DNA of 64,000 nucleotides. Source: Nocardioides sp. AX2bis (GTDB lineage: Bacteria > Actinomycetota > Actinomycetes > Propionibacteriales > Nocardioidaceae). The stretch is from assembly GCF_902506435.1 (NCBI RefSeq), contig NZ_LR733215.1:3141189-3205188 (forward strand), read 5' to 3'. The notes beneath the pieces were generated by a model. It did not search any database. It saw nothing but the letters and a program-made list of their open reading frames with translations, and was not told the origin of the DNA. A program made the translations under genes and the position numbers. Shown here piece after piece: positions 9,047 to 22,366 of the stretch (positions are counted from its first letter, which is position 1; each line of letters starts with the position of its first letter).

Positions 9047-9120
9047 TGCCCCCGCTGGGACTCGAACCCAGAACTGACCGCTTTTAAGGCGGTTCCCTCT
9101 GCCGGTTGGGGCACGGGGGC
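9047..9120 (-). tRNA. tRNA with UAA anticodon (Leu codon UUA), short variable loop
   Basis: Seen on the minus strand: acceptor arms GCCCCCG and CGGGGGC pair fully. The anticodon stem ACCGC/GCGGT encloses CTTAAAA, giving anticodon UAA with U33 in place. The T arm is CTGGG-TTCGAGT-CCCAG, and the discriminator is A followed by CCC, so CCA is not encoded. The variable loop is only 5 nt (CAGTT). Bacterial tRNA-Leu normally has a long class II variable arm, so assigning leucine by anticodon alone is uncertain. The D stem has one mismatch. Confidence 0.8.
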
Positions 9121-9129
9121 GAGCCAGGA

Positions 9130-9936
9130 TCATCCCAGGGCGGCTGCCCGGCCGAGCACCGCGTCGAGCATCGGCTCGGTGAGCCGGCCGGTGAAGGTGT
9201 TCTGCTGGCTCGGGTGGTAGCAGCCGAGCAGGACCAGCGGGCCGGTCCCGCCGGGCAGGGACGGCAGGTCGACCTCGGCGGCGTGGGCGAACCGCGGCCG
9301 CGGCCGGGGTACGGCGCTGCCGGCCCGACCCAGCGCGGTCAGCGCGGCGGCCCAGCCGAAGGAGCCGAGCGCGACCACCACCCGCAGGTGCGGCGCGAGC
9401 AGGCCGAGCTCGACGTCGAGGAACGGCGCGCACGCGTCCCGCTCGGCCGGGGTCGGCTTGTTGGCCGGGGGCGCGCAGCGTACGGCCGCCGCCACGCGGG
9501 CGCCGACCAGCTCGAGGCCGTCACCGGCGTGGACGCTGGTCGGCTGCGTGGCCAGGCCTGCGCGGTGCAGCCCGGCGTAGAGCCAGTCCCCCGACCGGTC
9601 ACCGGTGAACACGCGACCGGTGCGGTTGGCGCCGTGCGCGGCCGGGGCCAGCCCCACCACGAGCACGCCGGCGTCCGTGGCGCCGAAGCCCGGCACCGGC
9701 CGGCCCCAGTAGGGCTCGCCGGCGTACGACGCCCGCTTGGCGTGGGCGACCTCCTCGCGCCAGTCGACCAGGCGCGGGCAGCGGCGGCAGGTGCTGATCG
9801 CGGCGTCGAGCTCGCGCCAGGGTCCGGCAGGGACGTCGGCGGTGCGGGCGTCGGTCGGGTCGCCGGGCCAGCCGGAGGCCGGCGGGACAGGAGAGGGGTG
9901 GGGCCGGCCGGTCAGCGGGTGCGGCAGGTCGGTCAC
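9130..9936 (-). CDS. family 5 uracil-DNA glycosylase (UdgB-type, Fe-S)
   Basis: The protein has 268 residues. The uracil-DNA glycosylase motifs are [19 protein letters not shown] (motif 1 of families 4/5) and [12 protein letters not shown] near the C-terminus. Cysteines CRRC at about 50-53 and later cysteines fit the iron-sulfur cluster of these enzymes. Alanines rather than an acid in motif 1 point to family 5 (UdgB), which removes uracil and other deaminated bases. The GTG is 6 nt behind TAGGCT, so the message is probably leaderless. It lies just downstream of the UAA tRNA's 5' end, and the repeat copies bracket the pair. Confidence 0.88.
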   Translation of the reverse strand: MTDLPHPLTGRPHPSPVPPASGWPGDPTDARTADVPAGPWRELDAAISTCRRCPRLVDWREEVAHAKRASYAGEPYWGRPVPGFGATDAGVLVVGLAPAAHGANRTGRVFTGDRSGDWLYAGLHRAGLATQPTSVHAGDGLELVGARVAAAVRCAPPANKPTPAERDACAPFLDVELGLLAPHLRVVVALGSFGWAAALTALGRAGSAVPRPRPRFAHAAEVDLPSLPGGTGPLVLLGCYHPSQQNTFTGRLTEPMLDAVLGRAAALG

Positions 9937-9953
9937 CGGGCGAGCCTAGATGT

Positions 9954-10016
9954 CCGCAACCGTCATCTCGAGGCGCCGCGAGCGTCATCTCGGCTGTCCG
10001 CGAGCGTCATCTCGGC
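9954..10016 (-). repeat. intergenic 22-bp tandem repeat, copy B
   Basis: This is the inverted partner of 8963-9025, three units with core GAGATGACGCTCGCGG read on the minus strand. It fills the space between the glycosylase start and the ppx stop. The ppx stop codon TGA (10007-10009) lies inside the first unit, in CCG AGA TGA. Confidence 0.8.
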
Positions 10017-10933
10017 GAGAGGGACCAGGCGATGCCGTCGAGGATGTCGGACTCCGAGACCACCAGGCGCTGGGGGCGGGCGTGGGCCAGGACCCGCGAG
10101 AGCACCAGCGCGCCGGCGCCGATCACGTCGACGCGGCCGGGGTGCAGCCACGGCAGCTCCCGGCGCTCCTCCGTGCTCATCGCGAGCAGCCGGGCGGCCT
10201 GCTCCTCGACCGCGGGCACGTCGAGGACCGCCCGGTCGATGGCGTCGCGGTCGTAGGCGTCGAGGCCGAGGACGCCGGCGGCCACCGTGGTGACCGTGCC
10301 GGCGACCCCGACGACCGTCCGGGCGCGGGCGACGTCGACCGGGCAGCCGGCGAGGGCGGCGTCGAGGTCGGCGGCGCAGGCCTCCACCTGGGCGCGGGTC
10401 GGCGGGTCGTCGTGCAGGTGCCGCTCGTGCAGGCGCACCGACCCGACCTGCAGCGACTCGGCCTGGGCGACCCCGTCGGCGAGGTCGTCACCGCCGAGGA
10501 CCAGCTCGGTGGAGCCGCCGCCGATGTCGACGACCAGCACCGGGGCCACCAGCGCGGCGAGGCCGGCCAGCCCGCGCACCGCCCCGGCGTACGACAGCGC
10601 CGCCTCCTCCGCGCCGCTGAGCACCTCCGGGCGTACCCCGAGGCGCTGCTCGACGCCGTCGGCAAAGGCCTCGGCGTTGGCGGCGTCCCGGGTCGCCGAG
10701 GTCGCGCAGAACCGCAGCCGGGAGACGTCGTGGGCGGCGAGCAGGTCGGCGTACTCGTCGAGCGCGGCGAAGGTGCGCTCCAGCGCGGCCGGCGACAGCT
10801 CGCCGGTGCGGTCGACGCCCTCGCCGAGCCGGACCATCCGCGCCTCCCGGACGGCCACGTCCGGCAGCGCACCGATCAACAGCTTGACGGTGTTGGTGCC
10901 GCAGTCGATCGCGGCGACGACCGGGTCAGTCAT
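10007..10933 (-). CDS. ppx: exopolyphosphatase/guanosine pentaphosphatase (Ppx/GppA)
   Basis: There are 308 residues from the ATG at 10933. Two actin-fold phosphate loops are visible, AAIDCGTNTVKLL at the N-terminus and VVDIGGGSTELVLG near residue 140, with ATSATRDA between. The family removes terminal phosphate from polyphosphate or pppGpp. The start overlaps the DUF501 gene's end by 8 bp. A longer frame upstream lies in that gene and was rejected. The C-terminus Leu-Ser-Pro-Arg-stop is encoded by the intergenic repeat. Confidence 0.9.
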   Translation of the reverse strand: MTDPVVAAIDCGTNTVKLLIGALPDVAVREARMVRLGEGVDRTGELSPAALERTFAALDEYADLLAAHDVSRLRFCATSATRDAANAEAFADGVEQRLGVRPEVLSGAEEAALSYAGAVRGLAGLAALVAPVLVVDIGGGSTELVLGGDDLADGVAQAESLQVGSVRLHERHLHDDPPTRAQVEACAADLDAALAGCPVDVARARTVVGVAGTVTTVAAGVLGLDAYDRDAIDRAVLDVPAVEEQAARLLAMSTEERRELPWLHPGRVDVIGAGALVLSRVLAHARPQRLVVSESDILDGIAWSLSPR

Positions 10934-11453
10934 CGTCGCGCCCGGCGGCGTCGCGCTCGTCCTCGGGCACGACCACGCACGGACCCTCCGCACCCCAGTC
11001 CCCCAGCAGCGCCAGCACCTCGTCGCCGAGCGGGTTCACGCCCGGGCCGGCGGCCAGGGCGTGCCCGGCGAGCACGTGCAGGCACTTCACGCGGTCCGGC
11101 ATGCCCCCGGCCGAGATGCCCTCGATCTCGGGCACGTCGCCGAGCGCGGCGCGGTCGGCGAGGTACGCGCGGTGCGCGGCGGCGTAGGCCTGCGCCAGCG
11201 CGGGGTCCTCGCCCAAGCGGTCCTGCATCTCGCGCATCAGCCCGGAGCCCTCGAGCGTCCCGATCCGGGACGCGGCGCGCGGGCAGGTCAGGTAGTAGGT
11301 GGTCGGGAACGGGGTGCCGTTGGGCAGCCGCGGCTCCGTGGTCACGACGTCGGGCGCGCCGCAGCCGCAGCGGTGGCCGACGGCGTGGATGCCGCGGGCG
11401 GGGCGCCCGAGCTGCTCGCGGACCACCCGCTCGTCGTGGGGCTCGACGCTCAC
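10926..11453 (-). CDS. DUF501-family conserved actinobacterial protein
   Basis: The protein has 175 residues from a GTG that overlaps the FtsB-like stop (GTGA). Seen: a cysteine pair in RCGCGAPDVV, FPTTYYLTCPRAASRIGTLEGSG, and CLHVLAGHALAAGPGVNPLGDE, which match the DUF501 family as known from actinobacteria. The function is unknown. Its fixed place between a DivIC/FtsB-like gene and ppx is the same as in mycobacteria. Confidence 0.85.
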   Translation of the reverse strand: MSVEPHDERVVREQLGRPARGIHAVGHRCGCGAPDVVTTEPRLPNGTPFPTTYYLTCPRAASRIGTLEGSGLMREMQDRLGEDPALAQAYAAAHRAYLADRAALGDVPEIEGISAGGMPDRVKCLHVLAGHALAAGPGVNPLGDEVLALLGDWGAEGPCVVVPEDERDAAGRDDD

Positions 11454-12016
11454 CGCTGGGTGCCGTCGACGCGCACCGCCGGCGCCTCCTCGGTGCGCGG
11501 CGGGTCGCCGGCCGTCTCGACCGAGGACCAGGCGCGGTCCCACCAGGCCTGCTCGTCGGTGGGGTCGGCCGGCGTGTCGCCGGACAGCGTCGCCTCGGGC
11601 TCGAGCGGCTCGCCGTCCTCGTCCAGCACGACGTAGGAGGTCTCCCCCGGCATCACGTAGCCGAAGCGCTCCCGGGCCTGCTGCTCGGCGTAGGCCGGGT
11701 CGTCCCAGCGCTGCCGCTCCAGGCTGAGGTCGTCGATCGCGGCCTCGCGTTCGCTGATCTCGGCCTTGAGGTCGCCGATGTGCGCACGCTGCTCGAGGTA
11801 GGCCCGCATCGAGGAGGCGTAGCTGACCGCGAGCACCGCGAGCACCAGGACCAGCACCGCCGAGCGCCCGGTCAGCCGGGGGCGGCGCCGTGGCGCGGCC
11901 CCGTCGGTCCCGGTCCCCGGGGTCCCGCTGCCGGACGCGCCCCGGCCGGCCCCGGGCGTACGGGGTCGGCTGCGTCCCCGCGTGGGCGGGCGGCGCTTGT
12001 CGGGGCGGTCGGCCAC
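11450..12016 (-). CDS. ftsB: FtsB/DivIC-like septum formation initiator
   Basis: There are 188 residues from a GTG at 12016. A basic, Pro/Arg-rich cytoplasmic N-terminus leads to a single membrane helix (SAVLVLVLAVLAVSYA), then a coiled coil (YLEQRAHIGDLKAEISEREAAIDDLSLE) and the ARERFGYVMPGE block typical of DivIC/FtsB. It should act in the divisome with FtsL and FtsQ at the septum. It follows eno by 17 bp and overlaps DUF501, forming a likely operon eno-ftsB-DUF501-ppx. The N-terminal extension before the helix is long (about 70 residues). Confidence 0.85.
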   Translation of the reverse strand: MADRPDKRRPPTRGRSRPRTPGAGRGASGSGTPGTGTDGAAPRRRPRLTGRSAVLVLVLAVLAVSYASSMRAYLEQRAHIGDLKAEISEREAAIDDLSLERQRWDDPAYAEQQARERFGYVMPGETSYVVLDEDGEPLEPEATLSGDTPADPTDEQAWWDRAWSSVETAGDPPRTEEAPAVRVDGTQR

Positions 12017-12033
12017 GTCTCCTCGGCTCCTGC

Positions 12034-13350
<1,317 letters not shown>

Positions 13351-13403
13351 CTAGACCGTGCGGAGGTCCCGCCGGCGGACGCCGGACGGCTAGCCTGCGG
13401 CTC

Positions 13404-14885
13404 GTGCTGAGCCATGACGAGTACGCCGCCCACGACGCCGTCGGCCTCGCCGCCCTGGTCCGCGACGGGCAGGCGACCTCGGCCGACCTCGTCGCCGCCG
13501 CCCGGGCCCGGCTGGTCGAGGTCAACCCCCGGATCAACGCCGTGGTGACCGAGCTCGACCCGCCGGTGCGCGACCCGGGCGCCTCGGCCGACGCGCCCTT
13601 CGCCGGCGTGCCGTTCCTGCTGAAGGACCTCGGCCAGGACCTGGCCGGCCACCCGACCAGCGGCGGGTCGCGGTCGATGGTCGACGTCCCGGCCGTCGAC
13701 AACGCCGAGGTCGTCGACCGCTGGCTGGCGGCCGGGCTGGTCGTGCTGGGCAAGACCAACACCCCCGAGCTCGGCGCCAAGGGCGTCACCGAGCCCGCCG
13801 CGCACGGCCCCTCCCGCAACCCCTGGGACCTCGACCGCACGCCCGGCGGGTCGTCGGGCGGGTCGGCGGCCGCGGTCGCCGCGGGCGTCGTGCCCTGCGC
13901 GGCGGCCAGCGACGGCGGCGGCTCGATCCGGATCCCGGCCTCGGCCTGCGGCCTGGTCGGGCTCAAGGCCGGCCGCGGCCTGCTCCCGGTGGGCCCGACG
14001 GTCGGCGAGACCATCTCCGGCACCACGGTCGACGGCGTGCTCTCGCGCACCGTGCGCGACACCGCCGCGATGCTCGACGTCCTGGCCGGGGCCAGCGAGG
14101 TGCAGCCGTTCCTGCCGGCGCCGCCCGCGGAGTCGTACGCCGCCGAGGTCGGCCGCGACCCCGGCCGCCTGCGGATCGCGGTCTGCTCGGCCAGCCGGAT
14201 CACGCCCGAGGTCCACCCCGAGGCCGTGGCCGCCGTCCGCCGCGCCGCCGACCTGCTCGCCGCCCAGGGCCACGACGTGGTCGAGCTGGACGAGCAGCCC
14301 GTCGACGACGAGGCGCTGGCCCAGGACTTCCTCACCAGCTGGTTCGTGCACTGCGCGCGCTCGGTCGCCGACTTCCGGGCGCGCTCGGGCGCCGGCGACG
14401 AGGGCTTCGAGCCCGACACGCTCCTGATGGCCGCGCTCGGCCGCGCGACCAGCGCCACCGACTACGTCGCGGCGGTCGAGAACCGCCACCTCCACGTACG
14501 CCGCCTGGCCGCGTTCCACCGCGACCACGACCTGCTGCTCACCCCGACCACCGCCACCCCGCCGCCGCGCGTCGGTCAGTTCGACCTGCCGGCCGCCGCC
14601 GTCCTCGGCCAGCGGGCGCTGCTCCGGGCGAAGGTCGCCGGCCTGCTCCGGTTCACCCCGCTGGTCCAGCAGCTGATCCGGGAGAACCTCGGCTGGGTGC
14701 CCTACACCCAGCTGGCCAACCTGACCGGTCGCCCGGCGATCAGCCTGCCGCTGCACCGCACGCCCGAGGGCCTGCCGATGGGCGTCCAGCTGGTCGGGAG
14801 GCTGGGAAGCGAGGGCCTGCTGCTCCGGCTCGCCGCCCAGCTCGAGGACGCCGCCCCCTGGGCGCACCTGCGTCCCGCCCTCTGA
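13404..14885 (+). CDS. amidase signature-family hydrolase
   Basis: The protein has 493 residues. The amidase signature is seen as TPGGSSGGSAAAVAAG, with the catalytic lysine in PFLLKDLGQD and the two serines in the Gly/Ser-rich region. The family hydrolyses amides; the substrate is unknown, and the protein is not GatA because gatB and gatC are absent nearby. The GTG lies 7 nt behind TAGCCT (13391-13396), so the message is probably leaderless. Its stop abuts the convergent mazG stop. It interrupts the eno-mazG neighbourhood known from mycobacteria. Confidence 0.88.
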   Translation: MLSHDEYAAHDAVGLAALVRDGQATSADLVAAARARLVEVNPRINAVVTELDPPVRDPGASADAPFAGVPFLLKDLGQDLAGHPTSGGSRSMVDVPAVDNAEVVDRWLAAGLVVLGKTNTPELGAKGVTEPAAHGPSRNPWDLDRTPGGSSGGSAAAVAAGVVPCAAASDGGGSIRIPASACGLVGLKAGRGLLPVGPTVGETISGTTVDGVLSRTVRDTAAMLDVLAGASEVQPFLPAPPAESYAAEVGRDPGRLRIAVCSASRITPEVHPEAVAAVRRAADLLAAQGHDVVELDEQPVDDEALAQDFLTSWFVHCARSVADFRARSGAGDEGFEPDTLLMAALGRATSATDYVAAVENRHLHVRRLAAFHRDHDLLLTPTTATPPPRVGQFDLPAAAVLGQRALLRAKVAGLLRFTPLVQQLIRENLGWVPYTQLANLTGRPAISLPLHRTPEGLPMGVQLVGRLGSEGLLLRLAAQLEDAAPWAHLRPAL

Positions 14886-15509
14886 CTACCCCAGCCGGCG
14901 ACGTACGGCGGCCCGCAGCGCCTGCTCCGGGTCGGTGCCGGACGCGCGCGCCTCGGCGACGAGGGCGAGCAGCCGTTCCCCCACCTCGGCGTCCTCGTCG
15001 CTCGCCGACGCGAGCGCGGGGTCGGTGCCGGCGCGGGCCATCCGGTCGAGCACCTTGTCCGCGGTCATCAGCGCCGGCAGCGTCGGGGCGATGCCGTCGG
15101 CGAGCGCGGTGCGGTGCGCCTTCTCCCGCGCCTTCGCGGCCTCCCAGACCTCGTTGACCTCCGCCGGCGTCAGCGAGCCCGCCGCCGCGCCCGCGTCCGG
15201 ACCGAGGACGTGCGGGTTGCGGCGCACCATCTTGGCCGTGACGTCGCGGGCGACGTCGTCGAGGGTGAAGGCACCGGCCTGCTCGGCGATGGCGGTGTGG
15301 AAGAAGACCTGCATCAGCAGGTCGCCGAGCTCCTCGCGCAGGTCCGCGGGCGTGCCGGTCTCGATCGCCTCGACCGTCTCGTGCGCCTCCTCGAGGAGGT
15401 GACGCACCAGCGAGCGGTGCGTCTGGGCGGCCTTCCACGGGCACTGCGCCTGCAGCACCCGCACGACGTCGGCGAACGCCCCCACCGGGTCGGGCACCGG
15501 CTGCGTCAC
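14886..15509 (-). CDS. mazG: MazG-family nucleoside triphosphate pyrophosphohydrolase
   Basis: The protein has 207 residues. The metal-binding helices show LLEEAHETVEAIE and LREELGDLLMQVFFH, the EExxE...ExxD pattern of MazG. CPWKAAQTHRSL is the common N-terminal block. It hydrolyses (d)NTPs to monophosphates, removing damaged or alarmone-related nucleotides. It has one MazG domain instead of the two of E. coli, as usual in actinobacteria. It starts 4 bp after the lipoprotein stop in the operon mfd-lipoprotein-mazG. Confidence 0.9.
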   Translation of the reverse strand: MTQPVPDPVGAFADVVRVLQAQCPWKAAQTHRSLVRHLLEEAHETVEAIETGTPADLREELGDLLMQVFFHTAIAEQAGAFTLDDVARDVTAKMVRRNPHVLGPDAGAAAGSLTPAEVNEVWEAAKAREKAHRTALADGIAPTLPALMTADKVLDRMARAGTDPALASASDEDAEVGERLLALVAEARASGTDPEQALRAAVRRRLG

Positions 15510-15513
15510 CGGC

Positions 15514-16232
15514 TCAGCCGCAGCGCTGGGAGGCCGGCAGGGACGCGACGTAGTCGGAGTAGGCGGCGACCGGCTGCCCGGCCTCGTCGACCGGGCTGGT
15601 CGCGGCGGCCAGGGCGAGGTCGCTGGCCGCGACCGAGGTGGTCCCGTCGACCTGGGCCAGCGCGCCGGTGTCGTCGAGCTCCACCCCGAGCGCGGGGTCG
15701 ATCTCGACGTCCTGGTCGGCCAGCCACTCGGCGAACAGGGCCTGGCCGCGCTCCTGGGCGGCGTCGGGGCCGGGGTCGGTGTCGCCCTCGGCGACCAGGG
15801 CGTCCTCGCCCGCGACGAGGGCCACGCTGCTGACGAAGGCCTCCGTGCTCTGGACCTCGACCAGGGCGGCGGTCGCGTCGGCGGACAGCGCCGTCAGCGA
15901 GGCCTCGGCCTGGGCGGCGACCTGCTGGTAATAGTCGTCCGGCGTGATGCCGAGGTCCTCGGCGAACTGCTCCGCGGCGAGGCGGCGGGTGAGGTTGCCG
16001 GCCACGCCCTGCTTGAGCTCGGCGCCGGGCACGGCCCCCACCTCGCCCAGCGCGCCGTCGTCGAGGGCGTCGCAGAAGTAGGTGGCGTACTCGTCGACGG
16101 TGGCGCTGGACACCGTGGCGTCACCGACGGTCGCGGCGGCGCCCGGCTGGACACCCGTGCCCGCGACGCCGCAGCCGCTGGTGACGACGAGGACCGCCGC
16201 TCCGGCCAGCCCGACCCGGGTTCCGTGCAGGA

Positions 16233-16236
<4 letters not shown>
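15514..16236 (-). CDS. SurA-like N-terminal lipoprotein
   Basis: There are 240 residues from a GTG overlapping the mfd stop (GTGA). A signal peptide ends in the lipobox VTSGC (Cys 22), so the protein should be lipid-anchored outside the membrane. The mature part is helical, Ala-rich and acidic, with a pattern like the N-terminal domain of SurA-type chaperones, but no prolyl isomerase domain is seen. A lipoprotein occupies the same place near mfd, mazG and eno in mycobacteria (LpqU region), though this is not obviously the same family. Function is unproven. Confidence 0.75.
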
Positions 16237-19796
<3,560 letters not shown>

Positions 19797-19860
19797 GGTG
19801 CTCCGTTACATGGGGTGTGACGTGGGGGTCGGGGCCCGCGGGCGCGGGCCACGCACGACG

Positions 19861-19883
19861 ACCCCCGCGGAGTACGCGGGGGT
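19861..19883 (-). terminator. stem-loop terminator after the LamG-like gene
   Basis: ACCCCCGCG and CGCGGGGGT form a perfect 9-bp stem with a 5-nt loop. A second palindrome (GCCCGCG/CGCGGGC) lies at 19834-19849. Both fall between the minus-strand LamG-like stop and the mfd start. There is no T tract, as is common in high-GC actinobacteria. Confidence 0.6.
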
Positions 19884-19963
19884 GGGTCGGCTACGTCCTC
19901 GAGTCTACGGCGCCCGGGTCGCCCCACCGGGTCCCGGCAGGCCCCGCCGTCCCTGCGGAGGGA

Positions 19964-20839
19964 TCAGTCGAGGACGTCGAGGTAGACGTCGTCGATGCTG
20001 CCGTTCATCGGGTCGGCACTGGCGGAGAGCGGCGCGCCGGTGGGGTCGGTCTTGCCCCCGACGGTGAGCGGGACGCCGGGGGCCAGGCCGGAGAGGCTGC
20101 CGATCGGCCCGTTGCGCGACCAGCTGCGACGGGCGACCGTGCCGTCGGCGAGCACCCGCTCCCGGACCAGCGTCACCGTCGCGCCGGTGCGCCGGCAGGT
20201 CAGGTCGAACCAGCGGTCCGCCCGCAGCCGGGTGTCGGCGAAGACCGTCACGGCGCCCTCGGCGCCCTTCACGCGGCACGACGGCGTGCGCCCGTCGACC
20301 TGCAGCTTCATCTGGGACGCCGCGTCGAAGGTGCCGCGCTGCACGACGTTGTCCCCGTTGTCCACCCTGGTGCCGGTCGAGGTCGCGTCGAGGCGGACGG
20401 AGGCGCCGAGGACGAAGTCGCTCGCGCCGGGGTCGAGGTCCGGCGACCCCGTCGAGGTCACGGCGACCAGCGCCACCGGCACGGTCGTCGCGTCGGCGCC
20501 CGCGGCGAAGGACGGCAGGCGCAGGGCGCGCCCGGCGCCCTCGTGGCGCACCACGCGGACCACGGCGTCGGCGTTGGTACGCACCTCGGCCGTCGTGGGC
20601 GACGTGCCCGCGGTGGGGACCCGGGTCCCCTCCCCGCCTGCCACGGCGGTGTCGAGGTCGAGCACGAGCTCCCGACCGAGGTCGCCCGTGGCGGCGACGG
20701 ACGTCGCCGCGGCAGCACCCGGGGCGACACCGGGCGAGACCAGCAGCAGCGGCCCGGCGGCGCAGGCCGCCACCGCGGCGACCAGCGCCGCGGACCTCCG
20801 ACCGACCCGGGTCGAGGCGCGCACGGTGAGGGTGTCCAT
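19964..20839 (-). CDS. secreted protein with LamG/concanavalin-like fold (predicted)
   Basis: The protein has 291 residues. An N-terminal signal peptide is seen (basic start, AALVAAVAACAAGPLLLV, cleavage near AAAA). The mature part is beta-rich, with blocks reminiscent of LamG/concanavalin-like domains: VVQRGTFDAASQMKLQVDG, WFDLTCRRTGATVTLV, and a C-terminal GSIDDVYLDVLD like those of laminin-G-type domains (inference). Ligand and role are unknown. ATG at 20839 is chosen because GGGAG lies 6 nt upstream. A longer start at 20878 would overlap the predicted -10 box TAGGAT at 20877-20882. Confidence 0.65.
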   Translation of the reverse strand: MDTLTVRASTRVGRRSAALVAAVAACAAGPLLLVSPGVAPGAAAATSVAATGDLGRELVLDLDTAVAGGEGTRVPTAGTSPTTAEVRTNADAVVRVVRHEGAGRALRLPSFAAGADATTVPVALVAVTSTGSPDLDPGASDFVLGASVRLDATSTGTRVDNGDNVVQRGTFDAASQMKLQVDGRTPSCRVKGAEGAVTVFADTRLRADRWFDLTCRRTGATVTLVRERVLADGTVARRSWSRNGPIGSLSGLAPGVPLTVGGKTDPTGAPLSASADPMNGSIDDVYLDVLD

Positions 20840-20889
20840 GGGGGCTCCCGAGAGGTCGGACGACGAGTAGCGGCTCATCCTAGGTCGGC

Positions 20890-21510
20890 TCAGGGGGTGG
20901 GGAGGACGCCGTGGGCGGCGAGCACCGCCCGCAGCCGGTCGTGGCCGTCGTCGAGGTGCCACTGCTCGGCCCTCAGCCCCACGGAGCGGGCGGCCTCGAC
21001 GTTGTCGGCTCGGTCGTCGACGAAGAGCACGCCCGCGGCCTCGTCCCGGAGCCGCTCGACGGCCCTCTCGAAGTACGCGGGCTCCGGCTTGGCCGCCCCC
21101 AGGTCGCAGGAGTAGCAGGAGACGTCGAAGAGGTCGTCGTAGCCCAGGACGGTCCGCATGTGGGCGGCCCGGTGCCGTTCCTGGTTGGTCCCGAGGTGCA
21201 CCCCGACCCCGGTGGCACGGAGCTCGTCGACCAGCGCCATGGACGTCGGGTCGACCTCGATGGCCAGCCAGACCGCCTCGAAGACCTCCCGCGGGTCGGC
21301 CGGGTTGCCCGCCCGGCGGAGGTGGTCCTCGAGGAGGGAGAGGAAGTCCCCCTCGCCCCGCAGCGCCGGCATCTCCTCGGACCAGAAGCCCTCGAGGAAG
21401 CCCCGCGCGTCCGGGCCCAGCCACGGCTCGACCAGCGCGACCCAGTCCCCCGGGACACGTTGCAGGACGCCGTCCGCGTCGAGCAGGACGTGGCGTACCG
21501 GGCGGCTCAC
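20890..21510 (-). CDS. HAD-superfamily hydrolase
   Basis: There are 206 residues from a GTG overlapping the CysQ-like stop (GTGA). HAD motifs are visible: LLDADGVL (nucleophile and acid/base aspartates), HLGTNQ (motif II position), AKPEPAYFERAVE (motif III lysine) and FVDDRADNVEAA (motif IV). The helical cap looks like the haloacid-dehalogenase/phosphatase group. The substrate is unknown. The tight overlap suggests co-expression with the CysQ-like phosphatase upstream. Confidence 0.85.
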   Translation of the reverse strand: MSRPVRHVLLDADGVLQRVPGDWVALVEPWLGPDARGFLEGFWSEEMPALRGEGDFLSLLEDHLRRAGNPADPREVFEAVWLAIEVDPTSMALVDELRATGVGVHLGTNQERHRAAHMRTVLGYDDLFDVSCYSCDLGAAKPEPAYFERAVERLRDEAAGVLFVDDRADNVEAARSVGLRAEQWHLDDGHDRLRAVLAAHGVLPTP

Positions 21511-22331
21511 ACCTCGGTGCCGTGGGCGCGCACGAACGCCACGACCTGCTCGGCCAGCTCCGGGCGGCACACGATCAGGTCGGGGAGGTAGACCTCGTCC
21601 TGGTTGTACTGCAGCGGCGTCCCGTCGACGCGGGAGGTGAAGAGGCCCGCGGCGCGGGCCACGGCCACCGGCGCGGCGCTGTCCCACTCGTACTGGCCGC
21701 CGGCGTGGACGTAGGCGTCGGTGAGGTCACGCACGACGGACATCACCTTGACCCCGGCCGAGCCCATCGGGACCAGCTCGGCGTCGAGGTCCTCGGCCAG
21801 GGCGGCCACGAAGGCCGGGGGCCGGCTGCGCGACACCGCGATCCGCGGGCGGTCCGAGGTCCGCGGCGGCACCTCCCGCGTCCCGCCGGTGCTGAAGGTC
21901 TCCCCCAGGGCCGGCTGCGCCACCGCGCCGGCGACGAGGTCGCCGTCCCCGCCGGAGCCGTCGCCGGCCCCGCGCTGCCAGAGCGCCACGTGGACCGCCC
22001 AGTCGTCGCGGGGCGGCTCGGAGAACTCCCGGGTGCCGTCGAGCGGGTCGATGATCCACACGCGGTCCGCCGTCAGGCGCGCCTTGTCGTCCTTGCCCTC
22101 CTCGGAGAGCACGGCGTCGTCGGGGCGCATCTCGGCCACCAGCCGCATCAGCAGCTCGTGCGCCGCGGCGTCACCGGCGTCCTTGAGCTCACGACCCTCC
22201 AGCCCCTGCTGACGGACCTCCAGCAGGAGGTGGCCCGCCTGCTCGGCCAGCCAGGTGGCCAGGACGTGGTCGTCGGTCGTCGCCTCGCGGGGCGGGTGGC
22301 CGGCGTCGGGCTGCTGGGGGCTGTGATCCAC
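21507..22331 (-). CDS. inositol-monophosphatase-family phosphatase, CysQ-like
   Basis: The protein has 274 residues. Seen: LSEEGKDD, the metal-binding signature WIIDPLDGT, and the C-terminal YEWDSAAPVAVARAAG block, the three metal sites of the family. The arrangement and the acidic EEGKDD resemble CysQ, which removes the 3' phosphate of PAP during sulfate assimilation; related members act on inositol phosphates or fructose bisphosphate. The GTG follows TACCCT by 7 nt (leaderless layout). It is first in a two-gene unit with the HAD hydrolase. Confidence 0.85.
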   Translation of the reverse strand: MDHSPQQPDAGHPPREATTDDHVLATWLAEQAGHLLLEVRQQGLEGRELKDAGDAAAHELLMRLVAEMRPDDAVLSEEGKDDKARLTADRVWIIDPLDGTREFSEPPRDDWAVHVALWQRGAGDGSGGDGDLVAGAVAQPALGETFSTGGTREVPPRTSDRPRIAVSRSRPPAFVAALAEDLDAELVPMGSAGVKVMSVVRDLTDAYVHAGGQYEWDSAAPVAVARAAGLFTSRVDGTPLQYNQDEVYLPDLIVCRPELAEQVVAFVRAHGTEV

Positions 22332-22366
22332 GGGCCCCAGGGTAGTCGCAGCCGGGGCCGCGGCCG

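Noticed and set aside
8963..10016. CRISPR-like array from repeated GAGATGACGCTCGCGG
   Set aside because: Units are directly abutting without unique spacers and no cas genes are present; it is a short tandem repeat.
13404..14885. GatA subunit of the amidotransferase
   Set aside because: The amidase signature is shared, but gatB and gatC are absent and the gene stands alone with its own promoter.
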